Below, in pieces: positions 8,811 to 16,261 of a stretch of DNA of 32,722 nt. Location of the stretch: assembly GCA_014859205.1 (NCBI GenBank), contig JACUUR010000007.1, forward strand, positions 1-32,722. The letters run 5' to 3'. Origin of the DNA: Dehalococcoidia bacterium (lineage in GTDB: Bacteria > Chloroflexota > Dehalococcoidia > GIF9 > AB-539-J10). The notes below the pieces were generated by a model. The model did not search any database. It was given only the letters and a program-made list of their open reading frames with translations, and was not told where the DNA came from. The position numbers and the translations under genes were made by a program. Each line of letters begins with the position of its first letter. Position 1 is the first letter of the stretch.

Positions 8811-8969
8811 TCGGGACTGTCGAGACCATCCGGCTGAGCGATCGAGATCCCTCCCAGTTCCAGCAACCGGGGCCGACCGCCCGTGGTACGGCGTATGTAC
8901 GCTATTCTGGAATGTGAAGCTTGAGAAGGTTTGAATGGATCGCGTGTCTATCGTGCAGGTCGGCCGGCC

Positions 8970-9740
8970 TCAGAGGGCCTTCGCCCATTCAACCGCGTTG
9001 ACGAAAATCCGCAGACCGTCTCCATGGTCCCGGGGTGGCTCTCTGGTCCACCTCGGGTGCTGGGTCCAGCGCACAAAGCGTTCGGGGTGTGGCATCAGGG
9101 CGAAGATGCGCCCCGAATTATCACATATGCCGGCTATGTCAGCCAGCGAACCGTTGGGGTTATGAGGATAGCCCGGTGAGCGTCCCCGGTTCTGGTCAGT
9201 GTAGTACAGGACCGCGTTCAGGTTCTCGGCAACCCCGGTTGCGGCGAACACCTTGCCCTCTCCATGTGCAACCGGCAGATACATGTCGGTTATGCCGCGG
9301 GTGAAGATGCAGGGGGTGGCCTCGTTGACGTGGAGATGGACCCAACGGCACTCGAACCTGGCAGAATCGTTCGGGGCTATGGTCAACGACTGGCGAGTTA
9401 TGTCCGGGCATGCCGGTAAGACCCCGGCTTTCACCAGGACCTGGAGGCCGTTGCAGATCCCCAGGATAAGCTTTCCCTCACCGACAAACCTGTGAAGCTC
9501 CTCTCCCAGCTTCAGTCTCAGTTCATTGGCCAGTATCTTGCCCGCTGAAATGTCGTCGCCATAGGTGAAGCCGCCGGGTATGACCATTATCTGGTGGTTG
9601 GCAAGCGGGTCCTTCAGGGAAACGAGTTCAGCAAGCAGGGCGGATTCCACAGTAGAGCCGGCCTGCTCGAAGGCATACGCCGTCTCGGCGTCACAGTTTG
9701 TCCCGGGGGCGCGTATTATCAGTGTACTTACACGGGTCAT
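8970..9740 (-). CDS. purQ: Phosphoribosylformylglycinamidine synthase, glutaminase subunit
   Basis: PurQ releases ammonia from glutamine for the FGAR-to-FGAM step of purine synthesis, in complex with PurS and PurL. The 256-residue class-I glutamine amidotransferase has the nucleophile elbow GICNGLQ with C96, a VAHGEGK loop (158-163) and the H218/E220 pair in LMPHPE. It starts with ATG 10 nt after the purL stop, with only a weak AGG upstream, which fits coupling to purL. It is the last gene of the glnA-purL-purQ group. No intrinsic terminator with a T-run is visible in the 159 nt downstream. Confidence 0.95.
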   Translation of the reverse strand: MTRVSTLIIRAPGTNCDAETAYAFEQAGSTVESALLAELVSLKDPLANHQIMVIPGGFTYGDDISAGKILANELRLKLGEELHRFVGEGKLILGICNGLQVLVKAGVLPACPDITRQSLTIAPNDSARFECRWVHLHVNEATPCIFTRGITDMYLPVAHGEGKVFAATGVAENLNAVLYYTDQNRGRSPGYPHNPNGSLADIAGICDNSGRIFALMPHPERFVRWTQHPRWTREPPRDHGDGLRIFVNAVEWAKAL

Positions 9741-9750
9741 CGGTTGGTAC

Positions 9751-12606
9751 CTACCAGCGGAGGGGCTTCTGCCAGGCCTCCTTCAGTTCAGCAAGTGAGG
9801 ACGAGAGCACCGGGCTTCCAGCCAGGCCGTATACTACCAGACTCTGTTTCGCGGTGACCCGTCCGATGACGGCGAAGTCGACTCCGGTCAGGCTCTCCTC
9901 GAACGCGGCACTATCCTGGGGAGCCACCTCCACCAGAAAGCGCGTGTTCGATTCAGAGAAAAGCACGATGTCGTCACGAGATATCTCCTCGCCCAGCGGG
10001 ACCTGCCTGAGATGGATTTCTATGCCCAGTTCGCCGGCGAATGCCATCTCGGCGGCGGCCACCCCGATGCCGCCCTCACTGCAATCATGACAGGCCCTGG
10101 CCAGGCCTGCCTCGGTGGCCGTGCTGAGGGCGTCCATCAGTTGCTTCCCTTTGCCGGGGTTCACCCTGGGCACATTGTTTCCGATGTAGCCATGAATGCC
10201 GTAGTAGTGCGAACCACCCAGTTCGTTCCAGGTGGTGCCCACGATATAGATGAGGTCGCCCTCCTGCTTGCAGTCCATGGAGATCGCCTTGTTGACATCG
10301 GGCATCACCGACAGCGCGGATATCAGCAGCGTGGGGGGAATGCAGATGCTTTCATGTTCGGTCTCGTACTCGTTGTACAGACTGTCCTTGCCCGAGATGA
10401 ATGGAGTCTCATATCCAAGTGCTATGTCGTAGCAGGCCTGCGCTGCTCTGACCAGCCCGCCCAGTCTGTCAGGTTTATCCGGATTTCCCCAGCAGAAATT
10501 GTCGAGCAGGGCCACTCGGCGAAGGCTGCCGCCGACGGCAACGATCTGCCTCAATGCTTCATCTATTGCCGAGGCGGCCATCCAGTAGGGGTCGATGTCC
10601 CCGTACTTAGGGTTGATGCCATTGGAAACGATGACTCCCCTGTCTGAACCCAGTGTCGGCCTGATGATAGCGGCATCCCCCGGGCCATCAGCGTGCGCTC
10701 CCACCAAAGGTTTGAGGACGCTGCCGCCCTGCACCTCATGGTCGTACTGGCGTATGACCCATTCCTTGGAGCAGACGTTCCAGGAGCCCAGGATGCGCAG
10801 TAGGTCCTCGCGAAGGTCGAAAGGTTGCGGGAAGTCCGGCTCAGGGAATTGCGGCGGCTGCCATATCGCCTTTCGCTCGACCTGCGGCAGTCCGCCATGC
10901 AGGAATCTCATGTCCAGATCTGCGACCTGACTCGCTTCGTAGAACAGCTGGAGCCGCTGATCTCCTGTGAACTCGCCAATCACCGTGGCCTCCACGTCTT
11001 CGTTCCGAAAGAGCTCAATCAGTTGCTTGACCGTACCCGGCCGAGCGGCCAGTATCATTCGTTCCTGCGATTCTGAAAGCCATATCTCCCTGTAGGAAAG
11101 GCCGGAGTACTTCAGGGGCACTCGCTCCAGGTGGATGCGGGTCCCGGTTTCTCTGGCCATCTCCCCCACTGCAGATGACAGCCCGCCCCCGCCGCAATCG
11201 GTGACGCGCCGGTACAGTCCCAGGTCTCTTGCCTTGAGCAGCGCATCGGTCAGTTTCTTCTCCATGATGGGGTTTCCTATCTGAACGGAACTGGCGGAGA
11301 CGTCCTCGGACTCCCTGGTAAGCTCCGCTGAAGCAAAGGTTACACCATGAATCCCGTCGCGTCCGGTCCTGCCTCCCACCAGGACGACCAGATCCCCGGG
11401 CTCCTGTTGACCTATCTGGGCCAGGGCGGTCGGTATCAGTCCCACTGTTCCGCAGAACACCAGCGGGTTGCCCACATATCGTTCGTCGAAGAGCACGGCT
11501 CCGTTGAGAGTGGGAATGCCGAGGCGATTTGCGTAGTCGGCGACCCCTGCACGAACGCCTCTGAAGACCCGTCGAGGGTGCAGGACTCCTTCGGGAAGCC
11601 CCTCATAGGGGAAGTCGGGCGGGCCGAAGCAGAACACGTCCGTGTTCATGATGGGTCTGGCGCCGAGGCCTGTGCCCAGCACATCGCGGATGACGCCGCC
11701 GATTCCCGTTGCGGCCCCTCCGTAGGGCTCCAGGGCTGATGGGTGATTATGCGTCTCCACTTTGAAGCAGACCGCATGGTCGCCGTCGAAGTCGATAACC
11801 CCGGAATTGTCCTGAAAGACCGACAGACACCACGGCTTGTTCAGTTCCTCAGTGACTCTCATGATGGTGCTCCTGAACAGGTTGTCGACAGTTATGCCGC
11901 CGAGTCTGATCTTGCTCTTGAAGGTCTTGTGAACGCAGTGCTCAGACCAGGTCTGTGCAAGGATCTCAAGCTCCACGTCGGTGGGATTGCGGCCCAGTGA
12001 GGAGAAGTGCTCCCGAATCGCCCTCATCTCCTCCAGATTCAGCCACAGCCCGTCCTTGCTTACCTCCATCAGTGCGTCATCGTCCGCGCCGAGCAGATCG
12101 ACTCTGCGCAGGGCGAACTCGTATTTCACAGCTCTTGTGGAGATGGCCTCGCGCCCTGTGACGACATGCTGGATCACCGGATTGACCAGCAGCTTGTCAC
12201 AGATCGATCGGATGTCCTCGTCCGAGAGGGCGCCCCACAGCAGATACGTCTTCGCCGTTCTGACTGACTCAACGGTGCTTATGCCCAGGTCCAGGATTCC
12301 CTTCTTGATGCTCTCCTCAACGGGGTCCATGACCCCGGAATTATAGGCAACCTCAATGACATGAACGCCCCTCGGCGCTGCTTCGGCCGCCCCGGCATAA
12401 GAGTATTCCTCAATGACAGGGTCGGCAAGCAGTTCCCGGCAGATCCTCTCTGCCTCGCCTTCATCCAGGGCTCCTTCCAGCAGATAGACGTCGTTGACCC
12501 CCACCCGGTCAGGGGCTGCAATCCCGAGGTCACGTATATCATCCTTGAGGGCTTCTCCGCGTGCATCGCGGAGGTCGCTCTTCACTGATACCTCAATCCG
12601 GTACAA
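9751..12606 (-). CDS. purL: Phosphoribosylformylglycinamidine synthase with two fused PurS domains
   Basis: The ATP-dependent FGAM synthase of purine synthesis, 951 residues. Residues 1-72 and 81-150 are each a PurS-like domain, both ending in a LL(A/V)(D/N)PVI motif. They are followed by a PurL body with GLWLNLEEMRAI (about 186), TWSEHCVHK (219-227), the catalytic ETHNHPS loop (284-290) and AATGIGGVIRDV (298-309). Stand-alone small PurL is about 720-770 residues, so the extra 150 are the fused PurS pair. The start is a TTG with a strong AAGGAG 5 nt upstream; no better start was seen. It lies 55 nt after glnA and 10 nt before purQ, so transcription as one unit is likely. Confidence 0.95.
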   Translation of the reverse strand: MYRIEVSVKSDLRDARGEALKDDIRDLGIAAPDRVGVNDVYLLEGALDEGEAERICRELLADPVIEEYSYAGAAEAAPRGVHVIEVAYNSGVMDPVEESIKKGILDLGISTVESVRTAKTYLLWGALSDEDIRSICDKLLVNPVIQHVVTGREAISTRAVKYEFALRRVDLLGADDDALMEVSKDGLWLNLEEMRAIREHFSSLGRNPTDVELEILAQTWSEHCVHKTFKSKIRLGGITVDNLFRSTIMRVTEELNKPWCLSVFQDNSGVIDFDGDHAVCFKVETHNHPSALEPYGGAATGIGGVIRDVLGTGLGARPIMNTDVFCFGPPDFPYEGLPEGVLHPRRVFRGVRAGVADYANRLGIPTLNGAVLFDERYVGNPLVFCGTVGLIPTALAQIGQQEPGDLVVLVGGRTGRDGIHGVTFASAELTRESEDVSASSVQIGNPIMEKKLTDALLKARDLGLYRRVTDCGGGGLSSAVGEMARETGTRIHLERVPLKYSGLSYREIWLSESQERMILAARPGTVKQLIELFRNEDVEATVIGEFTGDQRLQLFYEASQVADLDMRFLHGGLPQVERKAIWQPPQFPEPDFPQPFDLREDLLRILGSWNVCSKEWVIRQYDHEVQGGSVLKPLVGAHADGPGDAAIIRPTLGSDRGVIVSNGINPKYGDIDPYWMAASAIDEALRQIVAVGGSLRRVALLDNFCWGNPDKPDRLGGLVRAAQACYDIALGYETPFISGKDSLYNEYETEHESICIPPTLLISALSVMPDVNKAISMDCKQEGDLIYIVGTTWNELGGSHYYGIHGYIGNNVPRVNPGKGKQLMDALSTATEAGLARACHDCSEGGIGVAAAEMAFAGELGIEIHLRQVPLGEEISRDDIVLFSESNTRFLVEVAPQDSAAFEESLTGVDFAVIGRVTAKQSLVVYGLAGSPVLSSSLAELKEAWQKPLRW

Positions 12607-12661
12607 GGGCTCTCCTTCCCATATTCATGCCTGTGCGTATGCAAGGCAGTAGTCATCAGGC

Positions 12662-14005
12662 TTACAGGATCGGGAGGTAGCGCTGTATCTCATAGTCGGT
12701 CACCTGAGTACGATAGCGGTCCCACTCGATCTTCTTGTTCTGGATGAAAGCCGAGAAGACATGGTCGCCGAGCGCTTTCCGCACCAGCTTGCTTTTCTCG
12801 GTCAGCTGTATGGCCTCCAGCAGACTGGCGGGCAGGGTACCTATCCCGCGTGCCTGTCGTTCCTCGGCGGTCATGTCATAGACATTCTCCTCCACGGGGT
12901 CGGGAACCTCGTATTCCTTCTCAATCCCTTCCAGTCCGGCCGCCAGGATGACGCTGAAGGCCAGATAGGGGTTGCAGGCGGCGTCAGGCGATCTCAGTTC
13001 TATCCTGGTGGATTTCTCTCCTCCGCGACGGTACTCGGGGACCCGAATCAGGTCGGACCGGTTCTGCCTGGCCCAGGAGATATACACCGGCGCCTCGTAG
13101 CCTGCCACAAGTCGCTTGTAGGAGTTGACCCATTGGTTGGTTACCGCTGTGATCTCGGCCGCGTGCTTGAGCAACCCGGCCACGAAGCATCTAGCCGTCC
13201 TTGACAGGCAATACTGATCATCCTTGTCGAAGAAGGCATTTCTGTCGCCCTTGAACAGCGACTGATGCACATGCATGCCGCTGCCGTTCATGCCGAAGAC
13301 TGGTTTGGGCATGAAGGTAGCGTAGACGCCGTGTCGCAAAGCTACCTGCTTCACAACCAGCCTGTACGTCATTACGTTGTCGGCCATGGTCAGCGCGTCT
13401 GTGTAGCGCATGTCTATCTCATGCTGGCTGGCCGCGGCTTCGTGGTGGGCGTATTCAACGGCGATGCCCATCTCATCCAGTGCGAGCACCGTCTGTCGCC
13501 GCAGGTCGGTGGCCACGTCCATGGAGGTCATGTCGAAATAGCCCCCCGCGTCCAACCCCTGTGTGCCTCTTGAGTCCTGGAAGTAGAAGTATTCAAGCTC
13601 GGGGCCCACATTGTAGGTGTAGCCCATGTCCGTGGCCCGGTTCAGGTTTCTCTTCAGCACCTGTCTGGGATCTCCCTCAAACGCTCCCCTGGTGGGTTTG
13701 TGAATGTCGCAGAACATCCTGGCCACACCATGGTCCTCGGTTGGCTTCCACGGCAGCAATCGCCAGGTGCTTGGGTCGGGCACGGCCACCATATCGCTCT
13801 CGTCGATGCGGGCAAAGCCCTGAATCGAAGACCCATCAAAGCCCATCCCTAGCTCCAGCGCGCCCTCGAGTTCCTCCACAGTGATGGCGAAGTCCTTCAG
13901 GTTGCCCAGGATATCTGTAAACCATAACTGGATGAACTTGACTTCATGCTCCTTGGCCATCCTCAGCACATACTCCGCGCCTTCTTCGCTGCTTCTGGTC
14001 TCCAT
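12662..14005 (-). CDS. glnA: Glutamine synthetase, type I (alpha-like)
   Basis: Makes glutamine from glutamate, ammonia and ATP as a cytoplasmic dodecamer. The 447-residue protein has the N-terminal GMGFDGSSIQGF loop, the ELEYFYF metal-site region, the HEAAASQHEIDMRY stretch, the NGSGMHVHQS ATP-site region and NPYLAFSVILAAG. Its length and the ERQARGIGTLPASLLEA region resemble the GSI-alpha group, which is normally controlled by feedback inhibition rather than adenylylation. A Tyr is still present in the equivalent ENVYDMT segment, so loss of adenylylation is inference. GGAGG lies 5 nt before the ATG. Upstream is a long structured leader; downstream, 55 nt away, are purL and purQ, which use glutamine. 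Confidence 0.96.
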   Translation of the reverse strand: METRSSEEGAEYVLRMAKEHEVKFIQLWFTDILGNLKDFAITVEELEGALELGMGFDGSSIQGFARIDESDMVAVPDPSTWRLLPWKPTEDHGVARMFCDIHKPTRGAFEGDPRQVLKRNLNRATDMGYTYNVGPELEYFYFQDSRGTQGLDAGGYFDMTSMDVATDLRRQTVLALDEMGIAVEYAHHEAAASQHEIDMRYTDALTMADNVMTYRLVVKQVALRHGVYATFMPKPVFGMNGSGMHVHQSLFKGDRNAFFDKDDQYCLSRTARCFVAGLLKHAAEITAVTNQWVNSYKRLVAGYEAPVYISWARQNRSDLIRVPEYRRGGEKSTRIELRSPDAACNPYLAFSVILAAGLEGIEKEYEVPDPVEENVYDMTAEERQARGIGTLPASLLEAIQLTEKSKLVRKALGDHVFSAFIQNKKIEWDRYRTQVTDYEIQRYLPIL

Positions 14006-14346
14006 TGTTACCTCCTTATCGTTGTTTGGGTACTTGTGCAGGCTGCTATTGGGCGGGCCTACGACGGACCTCAGGCGTGCAGCCAGGGAGGAAATGGCCT
14101 GATATCTCTGTGCCCTGCTGTCTCCTCGGGGGTGTGACGTACAGGAGAGCAGGGGCGAAGCTGAAGCGGTGAAGAACCTGCAGTCAGTATCTGCCAGTGC
14201 ACCACGAGCATGTTGTTTGCGTAGTCTATGGGTTTCTACGCAGTCTCACGGATAGCTGAGACCGCCGTGGAGGCCGGTACCCGCAGACGTCGCTCCTGGC
14301 GATGGTCTTGTGCGCAGGAGGTACCGGCATCATAGGATTGCTGCTC
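14006..14346 (-). ncRNA. Structured 5' leader of glnA, possible cis-regulatory RNA
   Basis: About 340 nt lie between the predicted start site (near 14346) and glnA, with no convincing coding sequence. Four strong inverted repeats are spaced along it. They are GCCGGTACC/GGTACCGGC (14273-14281 with 14320-14328), GTCTCA/TGAGAC (14243-14248 with 14257-14262), TGCGTAG/CTACGCA (14218-14224 with 14236-14242), and a 12-bp bulged stem, CCCTGCT and CTCCT against AGGAG and AGCAGGG (14113-14126 with 14143-14154). I do not recognise a known riboswitch, T-box, 6S or tmRNA signature. The hairpins could equally form on a plus-strand transcript; the promoter position favours minus. Function is unknown. Confidence 0.45.
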
Positions 14347-14352
14347 AAGAGC

Positions 14353-14361
14353 ATTATAGCA
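14353..14361 (-). promoter_or_regulatory. Extended -10 promoter for the glnA leader
   Basis: The minus strand reads TGCTATAAT, a perfect TATAAT with the TGn extension. The region 17-18 nt upstream offers only a poor -35 (TTGCGG), which is acceptable for extended -10 promoters. Between this site and 14493, upstream of the acyl-CoA ligase, I see no further gene or clear signal. Confidence 0.5.
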
Positions 14362-14493
14362 CCGCGGCATAATCCTCCGCAACCGCCCTTAGCATGCCGG
14401 CCGTGCGCGATAGACTCAGCCGTCCGTGCCGAATGATGGGAGGGCTGCCCTGGGCCTGCCCCTGGGGCTGTATGCTATCATTGGGTTGGGATC

Positions 14494-16128
14494 GTGGTCC
14501 GGGCAGGAGTCAGATTCTGGCAGCATCGTATGACAGCGGACAGACCATGGTATAGGGCCTGGCCCGAGGGCGTCCCAAAAACGCTTGACTATCCGGACAT
14601 CCCACTCCAGGATGTACTATCCGCGTCGGCGGCAAGGTGGCCCGGGAGCACTGCCTTCAGCTTCGGTAACCAGAGGTTGACCTATCGGCAACTCGACGAG
14701 TCAACCGACCGCCTGGCCGCCGGGCTTGATGACCTGGGAGTTCGGGCCGGTGATAAGGTCTTGCTTCTGCTGTCCAATAGCCTGGACTTCGTGGTCAGCT
14801 ACTATGGAATCTTGAAAACCCGCTGCACGATTGTCACCGTCAACCCGCTGTCCCGGCAGGCGGAGTTGAGGCACGTGCTTACCGATACCGGGGCCATCGC
14901 CCTGATGACTTCGGGCAAGAGTTATCGTGTCGTTCAGGACGCACGGTCCGGAACTCCACTGAGAACGGTGATCCTGACCGACGCTGGTGACTGCGAGGGA
15001 GTGGTTGATCTGAGAAGGCTCATGGACAGTTCTCCATCGGTCAGACCTGCTTCTTCTCTGACGCCACAGGATGAGGTGGCTGTGGTGGTCTATACTGGGG
15101 GAACCACTGGAATGCCCAAAGGGGTCATGCTTACCCACCGGAACCTGGTGGCCAATGCCATGCAGAACTCTGCCTGGTTTGGCTGGAACCATCAGGACGT
15201 CATCATGGGTGTACTGCCCTTCTACCACAGCTGGGGAGGCTGCACCTGTCTGAACTCGCCTCTCTACAGTGGCGCCAGGGTCGTCGTCATGTCGCGGTTC
15301 GATGCCGAGGAGCTTCCGGCAGCAATCGAGAGGGAGAAGGCAACAGTCATGTACGGCGCAGCATCCATGTTCACCTCCCTGCTGAGCAGCCCGGCTATCA
15401 CCGGATATGATCTCTCCAGCCTCCGCTACGTTAAGAGTGGCGCCATGGCCGTGCCTGATGAAATCAGGGCCCGGTGGGAGCGAGTGACGGGAGTCAGCAT
15501 GGTTCTAGGCTATGGGCTGAGCGAGGCCTCTCCTGAGACGCACAACTCGCCGCCGCAGAGGGTCAAGGCCGGCACCATCGGCATACCGGTCATCGACACC
15601 GAAGCCCGCATTGTTGACGCTGAGACGGGGGAGGCTGAACTGCCGGCCGGTAAGCCGGGAGAGCTGATCATCAGGGGGCCGCAGGTTATGAAGGGCTATC
15701 TTAACCGTCCCGATGACAGCCGAGAGGCACTGCGCGATGGGTGGCTCTACACGGGAGATCTGGGGATGATGGACGAGGAAGGCTACTTCCGCATCCTGGA
15801 TAGAAAGAAGGAGACCATAAAGTACAAGGGCTACACCATCGCTCCGGCTGAAGTTGAGGCGGTTCTGTACGAGCACCCTGCCGTTAGGGAGTGTGCGGTG
15901 GTAGGCAAGCCGGATCCTCTGGCAGGCGAGGTGCCCAAGGCCTACGTTGTGCTCAAAGCTGGCTGCACGGTTACGGCCGCTGAACTCATCGAGTTCTGCG
16001 CCGAGAGGATCTCTCCCCACAAACGCATACGGAATGTCGAGTTCATCGAGGAAATACCCAGGACTCCCGTGGGCAAACCGCTGCGCAGGGTGCTGCGCGA
16101 CCGGGAAAAGCCCGGGGACTCCGGGTAA
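14494..16128 (+). CDS. Long-chain acyl-CoA ligase (AMP-forming)
   Basis: An ANL-superfamily ligase that activates a carboxylic acid, probably a fatty acid, with ATP and then forms the CoA thioester. The 544-residue protein has the P-loop VYTGGTTGMPKGVMLTH (about 199-215), a GYGLSEASPETH motif, the LYTGDLG hinge region, DRKKETIKYKGY, and the C-terminal catalytic lysine in GKPLRR (K528). The N-terminal RPWYRAWPEGVPKTLDYPD is typical of long-chain acyl-CoA ligases. The GTG at 14494 has no good ribosome site, and the in-frame ATG at 14530 better matches the family's usual N-terminus, so the protein may start there. It stands alone, convergent with the downstream gene. Chain-length specificity cannot be told. 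Confidence 0.92.
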   Translation: MVRAGVRFWQHRMTADRPWYRAWPEGVPKTLDYPDIPLQDVLSASAARWPGSTAFSFGNQRLTYRQLDESTDRLAAGLDDLGVRAGDKVLLLLSNSLDFVVSYYGILKTRCTIVTVNPLSRQAELRHVLTDTGAIALMTSGKSYRVVQDARSGTPLRTVILTDAGDCEGVVDLRRLMDSSPSVRPASSLTPQDEVAVVVYTGGTTGMPKGVMLTHRNLVANAMQNSAWFGWNHQDVIMGVLPFYHSWGGCTCLNSPLYSGARVVVMSRFDAEELPAAIEREKATVMYGAASMFTSLLSSPAITGYDLSSLRYVKSGAMAVPDEIRARWERVTGVSMVLGYGLSEASPETHNSPPQRVKAGTIGIPVIDTEARIVDAETGEAELPAGKPGELIIRGPQVMKGYLNRPDDSREALRDGWLYTGDLGMMDEEGYFRILDRKKETIKYKGYTIAPAEVEAVLYEHPAVRECAVVGKPDPLAGEVPKAYVVLKAGCTVTAAELIEFCAERISPHKRIRNVEFIEEIPRTPVGKPLRRVLRDREKPGDSG

Positions 16129-16261
16129 GGCCGGATACTGCTAGCGGCCGGAACAGAACAATGATTGCCCTGCCGCCTGCTCCGGCTTCACCGTCTGTTG
16201 TGCCGGGTTGTCTGAGTCAGGACACGGTGTCTCACCCCGACCAGCGCGACGCGGTCACCGT

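Noticed and set aside
14006-14346. T-box, tmRNA, RNase P or 6S RNA in the glnA leader
   Set aside because: None of the diagnostic conserved sequences was found, so it is kept only as an unclassified structured leader.
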